Assembly: GCF_001580995.1 (NCBI RefSeq)
Contig: NZ_LHZU01000112.1
Span: forward strand, 1 to 36,496
Reading direction: 5' to 3'
DNA: 36,496 bases
Source of the DNA: Acetobacter senegalensis
Lineage (GTDB): Bacteria > Pseudomonadota > Alphaproteobacteria > Acetobacterales > Acetobacteraceae
In this document: positions 32,012 through 36,496 of the stretch, piece by piece
How positions within the stretch are numbered: position 1 is the stretch's first letter
Layout: each line of letters begins with the position of its first letter
Notes under the pieces: generated by a model
Told to the model about the DNA's origin: nothing
The model's database searches: none
Seen by the model: the letters and a program-made list of their open reading frames with translations, nothing else
Made by a program: the position numbers and the translations under genes

Positions 32012-34423
32012 TTACTGCTTGGTTGACGCATCCGGCAGTGCGTAGGCCACAATATAGTCGCCCAGCTTGGTGCCAAAGGAACCGTGGCCACCATCAGCCG
32101 TGACCACAAACTGGCGGCCATTGGCTTCATACGTCATGGGGGTAGACTGACCACCGGCGGGCAGACGGTCCTGCCAGAGCTGCTTGCCGGTCGTGACATC
32201 ATACGCGCGGATGTAATAATCCGCCGTGGATGTCAGGAACGCCACGCCACCCCCGGTTGTCAACGGTCCACCAAGGGAGGGGATACCCACCTTGAAGGGC
32301 AGCGGCAGCGGAGAGCTGTCGCGCACGGTGCCGTTCCGGTGCATCCACATGATCTTGTTAGTCTTCAGATCAATCCCAGCCACGTAACCCCAACCCGGCT
32401 GTTTGCACGGAATGCCCAGCGGGGAGAGGAATGCGTGCAGGTCCACGCCATAAGGCGTGCCATATTGCGGCTGCACACCCGTTTCTGAACCAGAGGGACC
32501 GCCAGAAACCAGCCCCGGTTGTGCCGGGTTACCCGGCCCACGCGGAATAAGCGTAGAAACGAACGGGATGGCGATAGGGTTAGCAAACGCCACCTGCCGC
32601 ACAGGGTCAACAGCAAGACCGCCCCATTCAAACATGCCCAGATTACCGGGGAACACCAGTGTTCCCTGCAGGGATGGCGGCGTGAAAGGCCCTTCATAGC
32701 GCATCCGCTTGAACATGATGCGGCAGACCATCTGGTCCAGCATCGTGCCGCCCCACATGTCTGCGTCGGTCAGGTTCTTCTTGGGCCGGAACGTCAGCTC
32801 GGAAAACGGCTGTGTGGCTGCCAGATGGTCACCCGGTGCAGCTCCCTGCGGCACGGGTGTTTCCGGAGCCGGCACAATCAGGTGTCCGTTACGGCGGTCC
32901 AGCACAAAAATGTTGCCGGTTTTGGCCGGCGCGTACAGTGCAGGCACAACCGTTCCGTCTTTCTGACGGATATCCACCAGACTGGGCTGAGACGGGATAT
33001 CCATATCCCACAGATCATGATGCACAGTCTGATAGAACCAGACCTTCTCACCCGTATCCCCATTCAGGGCCAGAATACCGGATGCATAACGCTCCTGATC
33101 TGCCGAGCGATGCCCACCCCAGATATCTGGCGTTGCAACACCTGTGGGAATGTAGATCAGGTTCAGTTTGGCATCATAGGCAGACGTGATCCAGGAATTG
33201 GGGGAGTTCGGCACGTAATGGTGCGTATTCGAGGGCAGTTCGTTCGGGTTGGGGTTGCCTGCATCAAAGGCCCACACCAGTCGGCCGCTATACAGATCAT
33301 ACGCCCGCGTTACGCCTGAGGGTTCATGCGTTGAGTAATTGTCCGTCACTGCACCGGAAACAATAACCACCTTGCTGGTGACAACCGGCGGAGATGTGGG
33401 TTCATAAAAGCCCAGTTCGCGCATCGGCATGCCATCAGTGAGATCAACCGTACCCTCCGTGCCAAAGCCGTGGCAGGCTTCACCCGTTTCCGCATCCAGC
33501 GCAATCAGCCGACCATCATTGGTGGGCAGGAAGACACGGCGGGAACATTCTGTTGGCACCGGAGAACCATCAGCCGTTACATCCCCTTCATGCGCTTCGG
33601 CATAGGAAACACCACGGCAGGTCATGTGCTGGAAGCTGGGATTGTATTTCAGCTTCGGGTCATATTTCCACTTTTCCTTGCCGGTTGCGGCGTCCAACGC
33701 AAACAGGATCTGATGTGGAGAGCACAGATAAAGCGTATCCCTGATTTTGATGGGCGTGACTTCATCCGTAATTTCGCCGGGGTCATTCGGGGTCTTGAGG
33801 TCATGCGTGCGGAACACCCACGCCACCTTCAGATCCTTCACGTTGGCCGGCGTAATCTGTGTGAGCGGTGAATAACGGTTGCCGAACTGGGTGCGGCCAT
33901 AAGCAGGCCAATCCGCTGCCGGGGCTTCTGCCACATCGCCCGGGGTTACGGCGGGCCCCTGCTGTGCCACTGTTGGCAGAGTGCCTGCCAGATCCTGCGG
34001 GTCCTGCGTCAGCGCATAACCATAGACGGCCAGACCGGCCACAATGCCCACAGCCAGCGGCACGCGGTTTGCCGGGCTGGCTGGCAGCAGCTCACGCGAG
34101 ACAAACGGCAATAGAAGCAGCAGGCCCAACGGCAGAATAACGTCTCCACGCGGTGCCAGAGCCCAGAAATCAAATCCGGCTTCGGCCACGGACCAGATGA
34201 GGGTGGCAAACACCAGCGCCGCGTAAACCCACAGCGCCTCGCGCCAGCGCTTGAGCAGCATGATGGCTGTAATCAGCAGCACAATGCCGCTCAACAGATA
34301 AAACCAGGAGCCACCCAAAGCCGCCAGCCACGCTCCGCCGCCCGCCAGATACAGACCCAGCAGTACAAAGATCGTAATGGTTAAGTTCAGGAGCAACCCG
34401 GACCGGGAAGAGGATGATGGCAT
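32012..34423 (-). CDS. gcd: Membrane-bound PQQ-dependent glucose dehydrogenase
   Basis: This enzyme oxidises beta-D-glucose to glucono-1,5-lactone on the periplasmic side and passes electrons to ubiquinone, a hallmark of acetic acid bacteria. The protein has 803 residues from ATG 34423 (E. coli Gcd has 796). Five membrane helices occupy about residues 12-145. The rest is an eight-bladed PQQ propeller with repeated AxDAxTGKxxW blade motifs. DWPAYGRTQFGNRYSPLTQI begins the catalytic domain. The frame extends to a TTG at 34432. A strong terminator follows, so it is probably transcribed alone. The cofactor PQQ and its synthesis genes are not encoded here. Confidence 0.96.
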   Translation of the reverse strand: MPSSSSRSGLLLNLTITIFVLLGLYLAGGGAWLAALGGSWFYLLSGIVLLITAIMLLKRWREALWVYAALVFATLIWSVAEAGFDFWALAPRGDVILPLGLLLLLPFVSRELLPASPANRVPLAVGIVAGLAVYGYALTQDPQDLAGTLPTVAQQGPAVTPGDVAEAPAADWPAYGRTQFGNRYSPLTQITPANVKDLKVAWVFRTHDLKTPNDPGEITDEVTPIKIRDTLYLCSPHQILFALDAATGKEKWKYDPKLKYNPSFQHMTCRGVSYAEAHEGDVTADGSPVPTECSRRVFLPTNDGRLIALDAETGEACHGFGTEGTVDLTDGMPMRELGFYEPTSPPVVTSKVVIVSGAVTDNYSTHEPSGVTRAYDLYSGRLVWAFDAGNPNPNELPSNTHHYVPNSPNSWITSAYDAKLNLIYIPTGVATPDIWGGHRSADQERYASGILALNGDTGEKVWFYQTVHHDLWDMDIPSQPSLVDIRQKDGTVVPALYAPAKTGNIFVLDRRNGHLIVPAPETPVPQGAAPGDHLAATQPFSELTFRPKKNLTDADMWGGTMLDQMVCRIMFKRMRYEGPFTPPSLQGTLVFPGNLGMFEWGGLAVDPVRQVAFANPIAIPFVSTLIPRGPGNPAQPGLVSGGPSGSETGVQPQYGTPYGVDLHAFLSPLGIPCKQPGWGYVAGIDLKTNKIMWMHRNGTVRDSSPLPLPFKVGIPSLGGPLTTGGGVAFLTSTADYYIRAYDVTTGKQLWQDRLPAGGQSTPMTYEANGRQFVVTADGGHGSFGTKLGDYIVAYALPDASTKQ

Positions 34424-34495
34424 GCAAATCAACCATGAATGTTAGGAGGAATGTGGAATAGGAATAGCCCACTTCATAAAAGAACTGAATGATTG

Positions 34496-34513
34496 TTTCG
34501 GAAAAATCCGAAA
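34496..34513. promoter_or_regulatory. Perfect 18-bp dyad in the gcd/deaminase gap
   Basis: TTTCGGA (34496-34502), four A's (34503-34506) and TCCGAAA (34507-34513) form a perfect inverted repeat. It lies 73-90 bp upstream of the gcd ATG and about 205 bp upstream of the deaminase ATG. Short half-sites with a short spacer fit a dimeric regulator. A tight RNA hairpin is the other reading. I do not recognise the factor. Confidence 0.4.
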
Positions 34514-34591
34514 AGAAGGTCCCTCCAGATGAAGCACATCCTCACAAGCGTGCGTAAAATGTGCCTGTATTTCTTTTAGAATCCAAATAAA

Positions 34592-34604
34592 TGACGATCG
34601 GTCA
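34592..34604. promoter_or_regulatory. Weaker operator-like dyad before the deaminase gene
   Basis: TGAC (34592-34595) and GTCA (34601-34604) flank five bases, forming a 13-bp imperfect palindrome about 114-126 bp upstream of ATG 34718. Such short dyads occur often by chance. It is noted because it sits in a divergent gap beside the longer dyad. Confidence 0.2.
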
Positions 34605-34717
34605 GCACTCAAAAAACTGACGGTTCACACACGCGTTTCGTCTGAATGCGCAGTGGGATGCCTGTTTTTGTGCTACTGCTGCCCCCCTACTTCCCCCCCC
34701 CATCAAGGCAAAGACTG

Positions 34718-36082
34718 ATGCGCACCATCCTGCTGAAAAACGCCCTGCGTCTGGTAACAATGAACGCCCAGAGAGAAGAACTGGAAGGCGGATGGCTGCT
34801 TGTGCGGGGGAAACAGATTGCGGCCATCGGGTCTGCCACGGACCCGTTGCCCCAAGCTGATGAGGTGTTGGACATGACGGGCCACGTCGTCATGCCCGGC
34901 ATGGTGAACACCCACCACCACATGTACCAAACCCTCACGCGCGTTATTCCTGCGGCGCAGAACGCATCACTGTTCGGGTGGTTGCAAGCGCTCTATCCTC
35001 TTTGGGCCGGGCTGACACCCGAAATGATCCGTGTGTCCACCTGCACCGCCATGACCGAACTGCTGTGGTCCGGCTGCACCACCACCAGCGATCACCTTTA
35101 CCTGTTCCCCAACGGAAGCCGGCTGGATGATCAGATAGAAGCCGCTACCCAGATGCGTATGCGTTTTCATGCCGCCCGAGGCGCCATGAGCGTGGGGGAA
35201 AGCAAAGGCGGCCTGCCACCAGACAGTGTAGTGGAAGACGAGGTGGCTATTCTGGCTGACACCCAGCGCGTGATTGAAGCGTTTCATGACCCGCAGCCTC
35301 TGGCCATGCAGCGTGTGGTGGTGGCCCCCTGCTCGCCTTTCTCTGTCAGTCGGGATCTGATGCGTGAAGCCGCCGCGCTGGCACGGGCCACAGGCACCAT
35401 GCTGCACACGCATCTGGCCGAAAACAGCAGTGACATTGCCTACAGCCGCCAGACATTCAACATGACACCCGCCGAATACGCGGAAGATGTGGGCTGGATT
35501 GGGCCGGACGTATGGCACGCCCATTGCGTCAAGCTGGATCAGGCGGGCATCAGCCGTTTTGGGGCAACGCACACAGGCATGGCCCATTGCCCGTGCTCCA
35601 ACATGCGGTTGGGTTCCGGCATTGCTCCGGTGCGGCAGATGGTGGCCGCTGGCATGCGGGTTGGGCTGGGCGTTGATGGCTCGGCTTCAAACGATGGAAG
35701 CCACATGCTGGGAGAAGCGCGACAGGCCATGCTCCTCGGCCGCCTTCTGGAAACCGAGGATAACCGCCCCATGATGCAGGCGCGCGAGGTGCTGGAGCTT
35801 GCCACCCGTGGCGGGGCCGCCGTGCTGGGCAGAAAGGACATTGGCCATCTGGCCCCAAGCATGGCAGCGGATATTGTGGCCTTTGATCTGCGCGGCATAG
35901 ACCATGCGGGCGCGCAATCAGACCCCGTGGCCGCACTGGTATTCTGCGCACCGCAACGGGTGGCGTGCTCCATCGTCAACGGGCGTGTGCTGGTGCGGGA
36001 TGGCGCGTTTGTCAGCCATGATCCCATCCAGCTTGCGGAACGCCACAATGCCCTCGCCCGTCAACTACTGGAAAAGGCGTAA
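34718..36082 (+). CDS. 8-oxoguanine deaminase-like amidohydrolase
   Basis: The amidohydrolase superfamily protein resembles 8-oxoguanine deaminase, which turns 8-oxoguanine into urate; related enzymes act on hydroxy-triazines. From ATG 34718 it has 454 residues. The metal motif HxH is His66 and His68 in NTHHHMYQTLTR, followed by His230-Thr-His232 with Glu235 (HTHLAE), HAHC at 267-270, and the Asp in GVDGSASND near 320. The LFGWLQALYPLWAG segment is typical of the group. The frame is open upstream to 34646 but lacks likeness there. AAGG lies near the ATG. It is divergent from gcd. Substrate is assigned by family pattern only. Confidence 0.88.
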   Translation: MRTILLKNALRLVTMNAQREELEGGWLLVRGKQIAAIGSATDPLPQADEVLDMTGHVVMPGMVNTHHHMYQTLTRVIPAAQNASLFGWLQALYPLWAGLTPEMIRVSTCTAMTELLWSGCTTTSDHLYLFPNGSRLDDQIEAATQMRMRFHAARGAMSVGESKGGLPPDSVVEDEVAILADTQRVIEAFHDPQPLAMQRVVVAPCSPFSVSRDLMREAAALARATGTMLHTHLAENSSDIAYSRQTFNMTPAEYAEDVGWIGPDVWHAHCVKLDQAGISRFGATHTGMAHCPCSNMRLGSGIAPVRQMVAAGMRVGLGVDGSASNDGSHMLGEARQAMLLGRLLETEDNRPMMQAREVLELATRGGAAVLGRKDIGHLAPSMAADIVAFDLRGIDHAGAQSDPVAALVFCAPQRVACSIVNGRVLVRDGAFVSHDPIQLAERHNALARQLLEKA

Positions 36083-36140
36083 AGAAATCCTGAAGCAGTA
36101 TATCACCCGCTCTGTGTTCACAAAGCAGCCAGAAAACCCG

Positions 36141-36200
36141 TAATCGTGCCCGATGTTCTGAACAGACATGGCCTTTCGTGCGTTTGAGGGCACACGATTA
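36141..36200 (+). other. Inverted repeats upstream of the epimerase gene
   Basis: TAATCGTG (36141-36148) pairs with CACGATTA (36193-36200), an 8-bp long-range stem. Inside lies the near-perfect palindrome TGTTC-T-GAACA (36154-36164). The outer repeat ends 20 bases before the epimerase ATG and just before its GAGGTG binding site. This could be a regulator site or a structured leader. No T run follows, so it is not a typical terminator for the upstream gene. Confidence 0.35.
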
Positions 36201-36220
36201 TCCGCGAGGTGACTTTCTTC

Positions 36221-36496
36221 ATGATGCGTTCTTTTGCTGCCGCCCCTATCTGCCATGACTATACTCATACAAGGAAGGCGCGCAGCCTGTTTGCCCGCAC
36301 GATGATGGGATTAGGAGCACTGGCCACCTGCATGATGACATCCTCTCCGCACAGCCACGCTGCCAGCGCCTTTAAGCATAACGCTTTTGGCACCCTTTCC
36401 TCTGGCCAGAAAGTGCAGCGCTATACGCTACGCAATGCGCACGGCATGAGTGTGCAGTTTCTCTCCTATGGCGGGATCATTACCGCCATTACGGTG
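36221..36496 (+). CDS. galM: Aldose 1-epimerase (mutarotase), exported, 5' part only
   Basis: Mutarotases interconvert alpha and beta anomers of sugars such as glucose. The 92 codons visible include a basic start and a hydrophobic stretch (MMGLGALATCMM) ending in SHAAS, a likely signal peptide. The epimerase N-terminal pattern follows: FGTLSSGQKVQRYTLRN, GMSVQF and SYGGIITAITV. GAGGTG lies about 9 bases before ATG 36221; a second ATG follows directly. The gene runs off the window, so the catalytic His and Glu cannot be checked. An exported mutarotase would supply beta-glucose to the periplasmic face of Gcd. Confidence 0.88.
   Translation, partial: MMRSFAAAPICHDYTHTRKARSLFARTMMGLGALATCMMTSSPHSHAASAFKHNAFGTLSSGQKVQRYTLRNAHGMSVQFLSYGGIITAITV

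Noticed and set aside
1..36496. CRISPR arrays, prophage or a defence island
   Set aside because: No regularly spaced repeats, phage structural or integrase genes, or restriction or toxin pairs were seen. Apart from the helicase tail, no notable direct repeat was found by eye.

Overview
The window looks like ordinary chromosome from an acetic acid bacterium (Acetobacteraceae, most like Acetobacter or a close genus). The evidence is a GC-rich alphaproteobacterial gene order, a single long RelA/SpoT homolog next to rpoZ, LpxI instead of LpxH, and a membrane-bound PQQ glucose dehydrogenase of the oxidative-fermentation type. I saw no rRNA, tRNA, CRISPR array, prophage or intact insertion sequence.

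Positions 1-19356 are almost entirely minus-strand housekeeping genes. In transcription order they are folK, rpoZ, rsh, acpS, lepB, rnc, era, then after a hairpin pyrH, frr, uppS, cdsA, dxr, rseP, bamA, an ompH/skp-like gene, lpxD, fabZ, lpxA, lpxI, and finally gloA with its own terminator. The block joins stringent response, RNA processing, UMP kinase, ribosome recycling, isoprenoid and phospholipid precursors, outer-membrane assembly and lipid A synthesis. Many junctions overlap by a few bases, and about half of the starts are GTG or TTG.

Positions 19514-22012 are plus-strand: a NYN-domain putative RNase, a beta-carbonic anhydrase and an exported EEP-family phosphodiesterase. They face a minus-strand RhlE-like helicase with an RGG-rich tail across a strong hairpin terminator. 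About 760 bp without a convincing gene follow (23511-24270).

Positions 24271-30842 are again minus-strand: ABC-F ATPase, a small wHTH-like protein overlapping an S24-like regulator that lacks the catalytic serine, lepA, then metX and metW overlapping by one base. The lepA-metX gap holds a hairpin with a competing pairing.

Positions 30906-36496 concern sugar and base metabolism: an NmrA-like NAD(P)-binding protein, gcd with a clear terminator, a divergent 8-oxoguanine deaminase-like amidohydrolase, and the 5' part of an exported aldose 1-epimerase cut by the window edge. Glucose dehydrogenase and a periplasmic mutarotase would act on the same substrate pool. I did not find an obviously new multi-gene system. 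The best candidates for something undescribed are the S24-like/wHTH pair, the NYN protein, the metX leader, the long helicase leader and the gcd/deaminase operator-like dyad.
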